From Bradyrhizobium betae (GTDB lineage Bacteria; Pseudomonadota; Alphaproteobacteria; Rhizobiales; Xanthobacteraceae), in the NCBI RefSeq assembly GCF_004123905.1, contig NZ_MZXW01000005.1:124001-188000 (forward strand): DNA of 64,000 nucleotides, in the 5' to 3' direction. Position 1 is the stretch's first letter. The number at the start of each line of letters is the position of its first letter. A program made the translations under genes and the position numbers. Positions 28,243 to 36,417 of the stretch are shown piece after piece. The notes beneath the pieces are model-generated. The model ran no database searches. It was not told the origin of the DNA and was given only the letters and a program-made list of their open reading frames with translations.

Positions 28243-28863
28243 ATGATGTCTATGCAAGCCTATCTCGCCTTCGTCGCCGCCTGCATCGCGCTCGCGCTGT
28301 TGCCGGGACCGATCGTCACCCTCGTCATCGCCAATGGCTTGCGCCATGGCACCCGTGCCGCACTGACCAACATTCTCGGCGTGCAGGTGGGGCTGTTGAT
28401 CGTGATTGGTATCCTTGCGGTCGGCCTCACCACGCTGATGGCGACGATGGGCTATTGGTTCAACTGGGTGCGCTTTGCGGGTGCGGCCTATCTGGTCTGG
28501 CTCGGCATCAAGCTGATCCGCTCCCCGGTTGAGGGCGTCGACGCCGACGCGCCACCACCTCCCCCTCGCGGCGGCTTTCTTTTACAGGGCTTTGTCGTGG
28601 CGTTGTCGAACCCGAAGCTGCTGGTGTTCTTCGGCGCGTTCATTCCGCAATTCATGGACATGAGCAGGGATCACCTGTCGCAGGTCCTGGTGCTCGGAAT
28701 CACCTTCATGGTGCTTGCCGGCTTGACGGACGGAATCTACGCGCTGCTTGCCGGTCAGGTCCGCGGCTTTTTCTCGGCGCGCCGCACCCGCATGGTGTCG
28801 CGCGTGTCCGGCGGCTTCATGATCGGCGGCGGCATCTGGCTGGCGTTGATCCGGGCCAAATGA
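28243..28863 (+). CDS. LysE/RhtB-family amino-acid exporter
   Basis: The 206-residue inner-membrane protein has the LysE signature at the start (AYLAFVAACIALALLPGPIV), about six spans, and the second conserved block GFVVALSNPKLLVFFGAFIP near residue 115. Family members export amino acids or homoserine lactones. The start may be 28243 or the in-frame ATG at 28249. Another LysE paralogue lies at 45770-46381. Confidence 0.88.
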   Translation: MMSMQAYLAFVAACIALALLPGPIVTLVIANGLRHGTRAALTNILGVQVGLLIVIGILAVGLTTLMATMGYWFNWVRFAGAAYLVWLGIKLIRSPVEGVDADAPPPPPRGGFLLQGFVVALSNPKLLVFFGAFIPQFMDMSRDHLSQVLVLGITFMVLAGLTDGIYALLAGQVRGFFSARRTRMVSRVSGGFMIGGGIWLALIRAK

Positions 28864-28952
28864 GCAAGACTAAGTAAGCGAGCTTGCCGGTTGAACCTTC
28901 GTCCGCGGCGATGCGTCCAAGGAAGCATTGCCGCTGACGAAGGAATTTGGCC

Positions 28953-29933
28953 GTGCCCGATCTGCCCTGGTTCGTCTATGCGATGCTGCTCGCACCGCTC
29001 GGACTCCTCCTGGTCGCCGCAATCGTCAAGACCTGGCAGGTGCGCGAGGCGCGCAACTGGCCGCGGGCGCCGGGCAAGGTCGTCACCTCGGTTGCAGAGG
29101 TGCGCGAGGTCAGGGTCTCCGACAGCGATCGCGAGGAGGGCTATCGCCTCGAGAAACGCAATTTCGCGAACGTGACTTACGAATATGCGGTCGGCCGCCG
29201 CAAGCTGCGCTGCAACCGCATCTCGATCGGCGAGGACCTCGGCAATTTCGAGGTCGCCGAGAACCTCGCAAAATATCCCGCCGGCAGCATCGTCACCGTC
29301 TACTACAATCCGCGCCATCCCGATCAAGCCGTGCTGGAGCGCGACCTGCCGAAGGGCCTGTGGGGCTGCCTCGGCATCGGTACGGTGATCGTCCTCGCCA
29401 TCATCTTCGGCTCGGCGTTCGGGCTCAACCAGAGCTACGCCTACCTCACGCATCACATCGCCCGGCCTGATCTCGCAGGCCTCGTCGTTGCCTTTGCCGC
29501 GTTCGGCCTCGTCATCGCGCTGATGGGGTATGCGGTGCGGCGACAGGCGTCGATGGCGACGCGCTGGCCGGTGGTGCGGGGCACGATCAAGCTGTCGGGA
29601 ACCGAGCAATATTTCGAGGCCAGCGAGCCGGGCGAGCGCCGTGGCACCGAGATGTTCGGCAAGCGCGTGACCTACACCTATCGCTATCAGAACGTCAGCT
29701 ACACCAATGAATGCGCGCGCGTCGCGGCGGGGACGCCGTCGGGGTCCGATGCGATGTTGAAGAAGCTCATGTCGCGCTACCGGGACGGCGCGAACGTCGA
29801 GGTGCGCGTCAATCCCGACAACCCGGCCGAGGCCACGCTCGATACAAGCGGCCCCGTCCGCATAGCCTATGTGCTGTGGGGCATCGCCGCGATCTTCGGC
29901 GCGCTCGCCGTATTTGTCGCGACGCGCGGCTAA
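28953..29933 (+). CDS. membrane protein with two DUF3592 units
   Basis: From GTG 28953 (AAGGAA 7 bases upstream) the protein is 326 residues. It consists of two repeats of a membrane helix followed by a beta domain: WPRAPGKVVTSVAEV with VTVYYNPRHPDQAVLE in the first, and WPVVRGTIKLSG with VRVNPDNPAEATLD in the second, which is the DUF3592 pattern. Helices lie near 5-25, 145-165, 175-195 and at the C-terminus. Function is unknown. Its stop overlaps the convergent amidohydrolase stop. Confidence 0.78.
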   Translation: MPDLPWFVYAMLLAPLGLLLVAAIVKTWQVREARNWPRAPGKVVTSVAEVREVRVSDSDREEGYRLEKRNFANVTYEYAVGRRKLRCNRISIGEDLGNFEVAENLAKYPAGSIVTVYYNPRHPDQAVLERDLPKGLWGCLGIGTVIVLAIIFGSAFGLNQSYAYLTHHIARPDLAGLVVAFAAFGLVIALMGYAVRRQASMATRWPVVRGTIKLSGTEQYFEASEPGERRGTEMFGKRVTYTYRYQNVSYTNECARVAAGTPSGSDAMLKKLMSRYRDGANVEVRVNPDNPAEATLDTSGPVRIAYVLWGIAAIFGALAVFVATRG

Positions 29934-30736
29934 TCGACCAGCCTCTCCGCCCGCAACTCCACCTCGATCTCCGCAAAAATCCTTGCCAGCCGCTCCGCCC
30001 ATTGCTGCTGGCCGGACTGGTCCGCGATCAGATCCTGGCGGATCTCGATGCCGGTGTTGACGAGGCCGCGGGCTTCGCCGTGCACGGGGATGGTGTAGTC
30101 GGTGAGGTCGTTCACCGCATAGGGCTCGTTGTCGCCGACGACGAGATCGCCTTCCACGCGCAGATGTTTCAAGAGGAGCTGCGGCAGGACGGTGTCGCGA
30201 TTGTAGAGCGCGCCGATGTGCCAGGGCCGCGCGACGCCGGCATAAACGGGCGTGAAGCTGTGCAGCGACACCAGCACCGTCGGCCGCCGGTCGTGCAGGC
30301 GGCGGCTGATTGCGGCGTCGATGCGGTGATGATAGGGCTCGAAAATCTCGCGCCGCCTTGCCGCGCGCTCGCCCTCGGAGATTGCTTCATTGCGGAGGAT
30401 CGCCGTCGCTTCGGAAATCACGGGGATCGAGCTCACCGCAGCCGGCGGGCGGTTGCAGTCGATCACGAGCCGCGAATAGCGCTGCGCGATCAGATGCGCA
30501 TCCAGCATCTCCGCCAGCCGTTCGGCGACGCCGGCGATGCCGATGTCCCAGGCGATATGCCTGACAAGCTCGGCCTCAGCGACGCCGAGATCGCCGAGCG
30601 CGCGCGGCAAAATCCGTCCGTAATGATCCGAGGTGAGCAGAAAAGGCGATGTCCCTCCCGCATTCGCCTCATGCACTGGCGGTATATCACCCTCGCCGAG
30701 GAGTTGATCGGTCGCGCCAGCTGTGTCTAAAGCCAT
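29930..30736 (-). CDS. N-formylglutamate amidohydrolase-family protein
   Basis: The 268-residue protein shows the family blocks LLTSDHYGRILPRALGDLGV, RLVIDCNRPP, and the zinc-region VLVSLHSFTPVYAG. HutG-type enzymes cleave N-formylglutamate in histidine degradation, but no hut genes are near, so the substrate may differ. It converges with the DUF3592 gene, their stop codons overlapping, and diverges from the transglutaminase pair. Confidence 0.85.
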   Translation of the reverse strand: MALDTAGATDQLLGEGDIPPVHEANAGGTSPFLLTSDHYGRILPRALGDLGVAEAELVRHIAWDIGIAGVAERLAEMLDAHLIAQRYSRLVIDCNRPPAAVSSIPVISEATAILRNEAISEGERAARRREIFEPYHHRIDAAISRRLHDRRPTVLVSLHSFTPVYAGVARPWHIGALYNRDTVLPQLLLKHLRVEGDLVVGDNEPYAVNDLTDYTIPVHGEARGLVNTGIEIRQDLIADQSGQQQWAERLARIFAEIEVELRAERLVD

Positions 30737-30826
30737 CCTGATTGCCTATGGAAAGAGCAGTCACCCCAAGAATCGGGCAGAATCGCTATGGATTGATCCG
30801 CCCAAACTCACCATGATCGCCTCACG

Positions 30827-31738
30827 ATGCCGCTGCTCACGATTCATCACAAGACCGAATATCGCTACAACCGCCCCGTGGCGTTCGGCGAACACAAGAT
30901 CATGCTGCGTCCGCGCGACGGGCACGATCTGCGCGTGCTCGACTCCAGGCTCGATATCTCGCCCACACCGATGTCGCTGCACTGGATTCACGACGTGTTC
31001 GGCAATTCGGTCGCGATCGCCAATTTCGACGAACGTGCGGAGACGCTGACTTTCGACTGGCATGTCACCGTCGAGCACAATCCGGTGGAAGAATTCGCGC
31101 TCACGCCGGATGATTCCGCTTACTTCTATCCCTTCGTCTACGACGACGAGGAATTCCCCGATCTCGTGCAATACATCACGCCGCAATATACCGATCCCGA
31201 TGGCGAGATCGCGGAATGGGCCCGCGGCTTCCTGGATGAGGATGCGCCGTCGCCGACCTTCAAGATACTGAGCGGCATCACGCACGGCATCCGCGAGCAG
31301 TTCAAGTACCGCAAGCGGCATGAGCCGGGCACGCAGCATCCGCTCGACACTTTGCAGTCGGGCACTGGAACTTGTCGGGACTATGCGCTGTTTATGATCG
31401 AGGCGTTGCGCCATCTCGGTATCGCCGCCCGATTTGTCTCCGGCTACATCTTCGTGCCGCAGGATATCGAGCAGCGACATGTCGGCGGTGGATCGACCCA
31501 TGCGTGGGTGCAGGCCTATCTGCCGAGCGCGGGCTGGATCGAGTTCGATCCGACCAACGGCATCGTCGGTACCCGCGACCTCATCCGCGTCGCGGTCGCC
31601 CGCGATCCGCGCCAGGCGATCCCGCTGCACGGTGTCTATATCGGCTCCGGGGATGCCTTCGAAGCCATGGACGTGAACATCAAGGTGGTCTCGGACGACC
31701 AAAACAGCGACGAAGAGATGGAGGCTGAAGTTTCATAG
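30827..31738 (+). CDS. transglutaminase-like protein with N-terminal beta domain
   Basis: The 303-residue protein opens LLTIHHKTEYRYNRPVAFGE, the N-terminal domain of bacterial transglutaminase-like cysteine peptidases. The triad is Cys in SGTGTCRDYALFMIEAL, His in STHAWVQAYLPSAGW and Asp in EFDPTNG. It is followed with no gap by a second transglutaminase gene (TAG then ATG), so the two are one operon. In other bacteria such genes cluster with alpha-E and ATP-grasp proteins; those partners are absent here. Confidence 0.88.
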   Translation: MPLLTIHHKTEYRYNRPVAFGEHKIMLRPRDGHDLRVLDSRLDISPTPMSLHWIHDVFGNSVAIANFDERAETLTFDWHVTVEHNPVEEFALTPDDSAYFYPFVYDDEEFPDLVQYITPQYTDPDGEIAEWARGFLDEDAPSPTFKILSGITHGIREQFKYRKRHEPGTQHPLDTLQSGTGTCRDYALFMIEALRHLGIAARFVSGYIFVPQDIEQRHVGGGSTHAWVQAYLPSAGWIEFDPTNGIVGTRDLIRVAVARDPRQAIPLHGVYIGSGDAFEAMDVNIKVVSDDQNSDEEMEAEVS

Positions 31739-32554
31739 ATGCAAATCAAGGTCGGCTTCGAGCTCACCTACGCGGCAGCGCAGCCGACACCGATGGTGAT
31801 CATGCTCAACATCCACCCCTCCCGACAGGCCGACATCATCGGCAAGGAGACGGTGGTCGCTGAGCCCGACGTTCCGATCCGCTTCTATCACGACAGCTTT
31901 GGCAATGTATGCGGCCGCCTCGTCGTCCCTGCCGGCGGCGTGACGCTGGAGGGCCGCGCGCTGGTGCGCGATACCGGGCTGCCGGACGAGGTGATGCCGG
32001 CCGCGAAGCAGATCCCGATCGAGCAATTGCCGAACGAGCTGATGCTCTATCTGATGCCGAGCCGCTATTGCGAGACCGACAAGCTCACCGACATCGCCTG
32101 GTCGCTGTTCGGCAAGACCAAGCCTGGTTGGAAGCGCGTCGCCGCCATCACCGCGTTCGTGCATGAGCATGTCACCTTCGGCTACGAGCACGCCCATCAC
32201 ATGAAGTCGGCGCACGACGTCTACGAGCAGAAGACCGGCGTCTGCCGTGATTTCGCGCATCTGGCGTTGACCTTCTGCCGCTGCATGGGCATCCCCGCGC
32301 GCTACTGCACCGGCTATATGGGCGACATCGGCATCCCGCCGGATCCTGCGCCGATGGATTTTTCCGGCTGGTTTCAGGTCTGGCTCTCAGGCAAATGGTT
32401 CACCTTCGACGCGCGCCACAACATCCCCCGCAGGGGCCGCATCCTGATGGCCACCGGCCGCGACGCCGCCGACGTCGCGCTGTCGACGAGCTTTGGCCGG
32501 ATGGAGCTGAAGAAGTTCGTGGTGGTGAGCGACGAGGTGGCCAAGGCGGCTTAG
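31739..32554 (+). CDS. transglutaminase-like cysteine protease-fold protein, paralogue B
   Basis: The 271-residue protein is a paralogue of 23401-24207: shared blocks include the opening, SRYCETDKLTDIAWSLF, FVHEHVTFGYEHA, GVCRDFAHLALTFCRCMGIP, ARYCTGY and FDARHN. The catalytic Cys lies in GVCRDFAHL and the Asp in TFDARHN. It directly abuts the other transglutaminase gene, while its paralogue A is coupled to a 63-residue protein instead. Confidence 0.88.
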   Translation: MQIKVGFELTYAAAQPTPMVIMLNIHPSRQADIIGKETVVAEPDVPIRFYHDSFGNVCGRLVVPAGGVTLEGRALVRDTGLPDEVMPAAKQIPIEQLPNELMLYLMPSRYCETDKLTDIAWSLFGKTKPGWKRVAAITAFVHEHVTFGYEHAHHMKSAHDVYEQKTGVCRDFAHLALTFCRCMGIPARYCTGYMGDIGIPPDPAPMDFSGWFQVWLSGKWFTFDARHNIPRRGRILMATGRDAADVALSTSFGRMELKKFVVVSDEVAKAA

Positions 32555-32656
32555 CGAAGCAATTCAGACTATTTCCGCGGCGGCAGTCTGGATTGCTTCG
32601 TCGCACCAGTGCAAAATTGCATCGCAATTTTGTCGCGGGCTCCTCGCAATGACGAG
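32555..32656. repeat. inverted repeat element, copy 2
   Basis: CGAAGCAATTCAGACT (32555-32570) pairs with AGTCTGGATTGCTTCG (32585-32600). A second hairpin AAAATTGC/GCAATTTT follows at 32613-32631, then CTCGCAATGACGAG. It shares CCGCGGCGGCAG and the end motifs with copy 1 at 4819-4897. Confidence 0.8.
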
Positions 32657-32678
32657 GTTGAGAGTTTATAGAGCGCCG

Positions 32679-33077
32679 ATGACCTCCGATCGCCTCTTCG
32701 TCTACGGCACCCTGATGCGCGGCTTCGACCATCCGATGGCGCGGCTGCTTGCTGGCCATGCCGACTTCGTTGCTGAAGCGACCTGCCGCGGCCGGCTCGT
32801 TCTTGTGAAGCACTATCCGGGCCTGTTGTTGTCGGATGCGGCCTCCGACATCGTGCACGGCGAGCTGTTTCACCTGCGCGTGCCCGACGAACTCCTGGGC
32901 GAGCTCGACATGTACGAGGCGTGCGGCGAAGGCTTTCCGGAGCCGACGGAGTATCTGCGCCAGCTGATCGACGTCACGCTGCCTGATGGCGCCACCGAGA
33001 AGGCCTGGACCTACGTCTACAACTGGCCTGTTGCCGATCTGCCGCGCATCGAGTCCGGACGTTTTCTCGAGCTCTAG
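32679..33077 (+). CDS. gamma-glutamylcyclotransferase-like (AIG2/GGCT fold) protein
   Basis: The 132-residue protein has the family hallmark RLFVYGTLMRGFDHP at residues 5-19, then GRLVLVKHYPGLLL, VHGELFHL and the glutamate-bearing LLGELDMYEACGEGFP. Such proteins release 5-oxoproline from gamma-glutamyl compounds or act on related amides. The start at 32679 (MTSDRLFVYGTL) fits the family. It is convergent with the chlorite dismutase gene across a hairpin repeat. Confidence 0.85.
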   Translation: MTSDRLFVYGTLMRGFDHPMARLLAGHADFVAEATCRGRLVLVKHYPGLLLSDAASDIVHGELFHLRVPDELLGELDMYEACGEGFPEPTEYLRQLIDVTLPDGATEKAWTYVYNWPVADLPRIESGRFLEL

Positions 33078-33086
33078 TTATGTCTT

Positions 33087-33135
33087 GAGCATGATCTTTT
33101 CGGAAAACCGCTGCGCACTTTTCCGGATTATGCTC
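33087..33135. repeat. dyad repeat between convergent genes
   Basis: GAGCAT (33087-33092) and ATGCTC (33130-33135) enclose CGGAAAA and TTTTCCGG. It overlaps the stop codon of the minus-strand gene at its right end and may terminate both. GCATGATCTTTTCGGAAAAC is a sequence I know as common in Rhizobiales intergenic regions. Confidence 0.65.
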
Positions 33136-33698
33136 TAGGCCGACAGCACTTCCTTCACCACGCGCACGTCCACCTCGCGCTCGACGTAAGTCCATTCCTC
33201 GGTCCGCCTGAGCATCGCCACCAGCTCCTCGAACAGCGAGGCATGCGCGGGGGCGAATTCGAACCAGGTCAGGAAATCGAAGGGGCCGCCGAGGTCGCGG
33301 CAGTGATAGAGCTGCCGTGCGATCGCGGGCAGGAAACGAAGACTGCTCGCGATGTGGTGCGATCTGTCCTCAAAGATCCTGCGCCGCTCTTCCTGCGTCA
33401 GATCCCACCAGGCCTGCGACTTGCGGATCGGGATCAGCGCAGCGCTCGTTGCCTCCAGCCGGCCGAGCCCGGCCTGCACGGCCGTGAGCTGCTCCTTCTC
33501 TGGCCGCTCGGTATAGCGCAAGCTGCTCGCCACGCCGACCAGCCGCCACGCATTGCGCGAGGGCACCAGCGGCAATGAGATCGCCTCGCTGTCGGTGACC
33601 GACAGCGCCGGCATGAAGGCGAGGGGCTCGCCCGTCACGGGCGAAATCGAGGTCACGCGCCAGCCCCCACTCTGGCCGCCCCGAAAGGTCCTGAACAT
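33135..33698 (-). CDS. chlorite dismutase family heme protein, short dimeric type
   Basis: The 187-residue protein resembles the short Nitrobacter-type chlorite dismutase in length and blocks: LTAVQAGLGRLEATSAALIP, FEDRSHHIASSLRFLP, ARQLYHCRDLGGPFDFLTWF and TEEWTYVEREVDVRV. H115 and R128 keep the 13-residue spacing of the heme-ligating His and distal catalytic Arg in that group. Such enzymes convert chlorite to chloride and O2; the natural role in non-chlorate respirers is thought to be detoxification. The comparison is from memory, not alignment. No chlorate reductase is nearby. Confidence 0.85.
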   Translation of the reverse strand: MFRTFRGGQSGGWRVTSISPVTGEPLAFMPALSVTDSEAISLPLVPSRNAWRLVGVASSLRYTERPEKEQLTAVQAGLGRLEATSAALIPIRKSQAWWDLTQEERRRIFEDRSHHIASSLRFLPAIARQLYHCRDLGGPFDFLTWFEFAPAHASLFEELVAMLRRTEEWTYVEREVDVRVVKEVLSA

Positions 33699-33744
33699 GG
33701 CCCATGGAAGCGTGGAACCGGGCGGGGTTCAAGTGGCTCGTCGT

Positions 33745-33901
33745 CATTCCGAGGCCCCGTCCGTCATCCTGAGGCGCTCACACTGCAAAGCAGTGTGAGC
33801 CTCGAAGGATGAACGGCCGAGATGCAGCCGGGCCGTCGCCCTTCGAGGCTCGCCGAAGAGGCGAGCACCTCAGGGCGACGGTGAAAGACACCCCGGAACG
33901 A
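33745..33901. repeat. complex intergenic repeat upstream of dnaG
   Basis: Contains CTCACACTGC-AAA-GCAGTGTGAG, a perfect 10-bp hairpin near 33778-33800, and CGCCCTTCGAGGCTCGCC mirrored by GGCGAGCACCTCAGGGCG. It is bounded by CGTCATTCCG and CGGAACGACG. No gene is seen between the heme protein and dnaG. Confidence 0.7.
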
Positions 33902-34026
33902 CGGAGGAGGCCCTGTGCACAGGTCGAATAACCCGGATAACCCGCCTAAACCTAACTTTCAGCCTGCCCGCACCTATATCCCTGATCCCCAGCCCGACTC
34001 ACACGGTTTCGCGTTACACAGAGCCC

Positions 34027-36042
34027 ATGCGCTTCACGCCCCAATTCCTCGACGAGCTTCGTGCCCGGCTTTCGGTTTCCGAAGTCGTGGGCAAGCGCGT
34101 CAAGCTGAAGAAGGCGGGGCGGGAGTGGAAAGGGCTGTCGCCGTTCCAGCAGGAGAAGACGCCGTCCTTCTACGTCAACGACCAGAAGGGTTTTTACCAC
34201 GACTTCTCCTCGGGCAAGCACGGCGACATCATCACCTTCGTGATGGAGACCGATGGCCTGCCGTTCGCGGAAGCCGTGGAGCGGCTGGCCAGTATGGCGG
34301 GCCTGCCGCTGCCGGCGGTGACGCCGGATGCGGCGCGCCAGGAGCAACGCCGCCGCTCGCTGCATGACGTGATGGATCTCGCCGCGAAGTATTTTGCGGA
34401 GACGCTGGCCTCGCGCTTGGGTGCGAAAGCGCGCGGCTATCTCGCGGACCGCGCGATCTCGCCGGCGACGCAATTGCAGTTCGGCCTCGGCTATGCCTCG
34501 CCCGATCGCTTCGCGCTGAAGGAGCATCTCGGCAAGCTCGGCGTTTCTGTCGACGACATGGTCGAGACCGGGCTCTTGGTGGCCGGCAACGACATTCCTG
34601 TGCCCTACGACCGCTTCCGCGACCGCGTGATGTTTCCGATTACGGACATCCGCGGCCGTGTCGTCGCCTTTGGCGGGCGCGCGCTGGAGAAGGACGTTCC
34701 GGCCAAATATCTGAACTCGCCGGAGACGCCGCTCTTCCACAAGGGCGACAATCTCTACAACCACCAGACCGCGCGCAAAGCCACCTATGACGGCGGCGCG
34801 CTGATCGTGGTCGAAGGCTATGTCGACGTCATCGCCATGGTGACCGCGGGCTTTCCGGGCGCTGTCGCGCCGCTCGGCACGGCGCTCACCGAAAACCAGC
34901 TCGCGCTGCTCTGGAAGATGGCGGACGAGCCGATCCTCTGCTTCGACGGCGACAAGGCCGGGCAGAAGGCGGCTTATCGTGCGGCGGACCTTGCCTTGCC
35001 CTTCCTCGCACCGGGCAAGAGTCTTCGTTTTGCGCTGCTGCCCGAAGGGCAGGACCCCGACGACCTCGCGCGCTCCGGTGGGCGCGGCGCGATCGAGGAG
35101 GTGATCGCGGCCGCGCGTCCGCTCGCCGACATGATCTGGGCGCGCGAGCTCGAAGGCGGCAATTTTGCCACGCCCGAGCGCCGCGCCGCGCTCGAGGCAC
35201 GCATCAAGGAATTGTCCAACGGCATCCGTGACGAGGTGGTGCGGCGCTATTATCGGCAGGATCTCGCCGACCGGCTCCAGCGCACCTTCGCACCGGAAGG
35301 CGGACGCGGCGGCTTTGCCGGCCGGGGCAATTTCCGCCCCGGTCAGGCCGGCCGCCAGTTCCAGCCGAGGGGCGGGGGCCAGCCGAATCGATTCGGCGGC
35401 CAGGGGTTCGGTAACCAAGGGCGCCGCGGCCCGCCCGGTCCGATCCCGCTGCCGTCCGGCCCCTACCAGGCGGCGAGCCCCCAGCTGGCGTCGAGCCCGA
35501 TCATGAAGGGCCAGCGCAGCGCCATCTCCCGCCGTGAGTCCCTGATCCTGCAAATCCTGATCAACCACCCCTGGCTGCTGCACGACCACCTCGAGGAGGT
35601 TGCCGCCCTGGAGCTGGCCCATCCCGAGGCCCATAAGCTCCGGGCCGGCATCATCGCCGCCTTCGCCAACGACCATCACCATTCGCCTGACCCTGGCGAA
35701 CTGGCCGAGAAGATGCGCGCCGACATCGAGAAGGGCGGATTTTCACAGCTTCTTCAAAGGGTTGAGAGCGGCATCACCACCGCGGCGGTGTGGGGCGCCC
35801 GCGAGGGCGCCGCGAGGGACGACGTTCTCTGCACCTGGCACCAGCTCGTTGCCTTGCATCGGCAATACCATTCACTACTTAGGGAGTTGAAGGACGCCGA
35901 GCTGGCCTTGGGGGAGGACCCCAGCGAGGCCAATTTGGCGTGGCTGCGTGACGTCAAGGCTCGGATAGGCGAAGTCGACGGCACCGAGGCCCTGATCGAG
36001 GGTTTTGGCGAGCTGTCGGGCCGGTTCCAGAAGAGCGTGTGA
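34027..36042 (+). CDS. dnaG: DNA primase lacking visible zinc-finger ligands
   Basis: The 671-residue protein has the DnaG order: N-terminal zinc-finger-like fold (1-100), catalytic core with TOPRIM motifs VVEGYVDVIAM and CFDGDKAGQKAA, and a C-terminal helicase-binding domain. In the first domain, where most DnaG have C-x2-H and C-x2-C, it reads WKGLSPFQQEKTPSF and FYHDFSSGKHGD, so the ligands are replaced. A Gly/Arg/Gln-rich linker (about 425-480) joins core and C-terminus. It makes RNA primers at the fork. rpoD follows after 375 bases. Confidence 0.95.
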   Translation: MRFTPQFLDELRARLSVSEVVGKRVKLKKAGREWKGLSPFQQEKTPSFYVNDQKGFYHDFSSGKHGDIITFVMETDGLPFAEAVERLASMAGLPLPAVTPDAARQEQRRRSLHDVMDLAAKYFAETLASRLGAKARGYLADRAISPATQLQFGLGYASPDRFALKEHLGKLGVSVDDMVETGLLVAGNDIPVPYDRFRDRVMFPITDIRGRVVAFGGRALEKDVPAKYLNSPETPLFHKGDNLYNHQTARKATYDGGALIVVEGYVDVIAMVTAGFPGAVAPLGTALTENQLALLWKMADEPILCFDGDKAGQKAAYRAADLALPFLAPGKSLRFALLPEGQDPDDLARSGGRGAIEEVIAAARPLADMIWARELEGGNFATPERRAALEARIKELSNGIRDEVVRRYYRQDLADRLQRTFAPEGGRGGFAGRGNFRPGQAGRQFQPRGGGQPNRFGGQGFGNQGRRGPPGPIPLPSGPYQAASPQLASSPIMKGQRSAISRRESLILQILINHPWLLHDHLEEVAALELAHPEAHKLRAGIIAAFANDHHHSPDPGELAEKMRADIEKGGFSQLLQRVESGITTAAVWGAREGAARDDVLCTWHQLVALHRQYHSLLRELKDAELALGEDPSEANLAWLRDVKARIGEVDGTEALIEGFGELSGRFQKSV

Positions 36043-36047
36043 TGAAA

Positions 36048-36198
36048 GAATCATGCGGACGGCCGGGCTAGGTACCGCTAAAAGACTCGCCAAATCCATG
36101 ATTTGGCGGCAAAAACAGGGTTAATCGAGGCTTAACGGTCTTGTAGCACTTTGGCCCAGAGGCGGCCGCAGGCAGAACAGACGCGTCAGGAATGAATC
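36048..36198. promoter_or_regulatory. three GANTC sites and a CtrA-like box upstream of rpoD
   Basis: GANTC, the CcrM methylation target, occurs at 36048, 36084 and 36194. TTAA-N7-TTAA, the CtrA half-site spacing, occurs at 36121-36135. The cluster sits in the 375-base dnaG-rpoD gap and suggests cell-cycle control of rpoD. Sites are seen; their use is inferred. Confidence 0.45.
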
Positions 36199-36212
36199 CG
36201 CGCATTAGCTGT

Positions 36213-36228
36213 TGGCACTACACCTGCA
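36213..36228 (+). promoter_or_regulatory. sigma-54-like -24/-12 element upstream of rpoD
   Basis: TGGCAC-TACACC-TGCA matches the RpoN consensus at 10 of the 12 defined positions, including GG and GC with exactly 10 bases between them. It lies about 190 bases before the rpoD ATG. Chance occurrence is possible. Confidence 0.35.
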
Positions 36229-36417
36229 TCCGCTGCGACAAAGAGGCTCACGAAGCGTTAGGCAATTCCGGCGAGAGAAAGATGGGGGTGGCGAGAGATA
36301 TGCGCGCCGCCCTTTCCGTGTCGAGAGCTGACGAAGCGAGAGCGTCGAGCAACAGGTTCAAGTGATTTCGCGCGGGCGCGGCGAACCGTCCGTGTGAAGC
36401 GCGTTTAGGAGCAATGG

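Noticed and set aside
33952..35682. 576-codon open frame antisense to dnaG
   Set aside because: Antisense shadow of an unmistakable primase gene.
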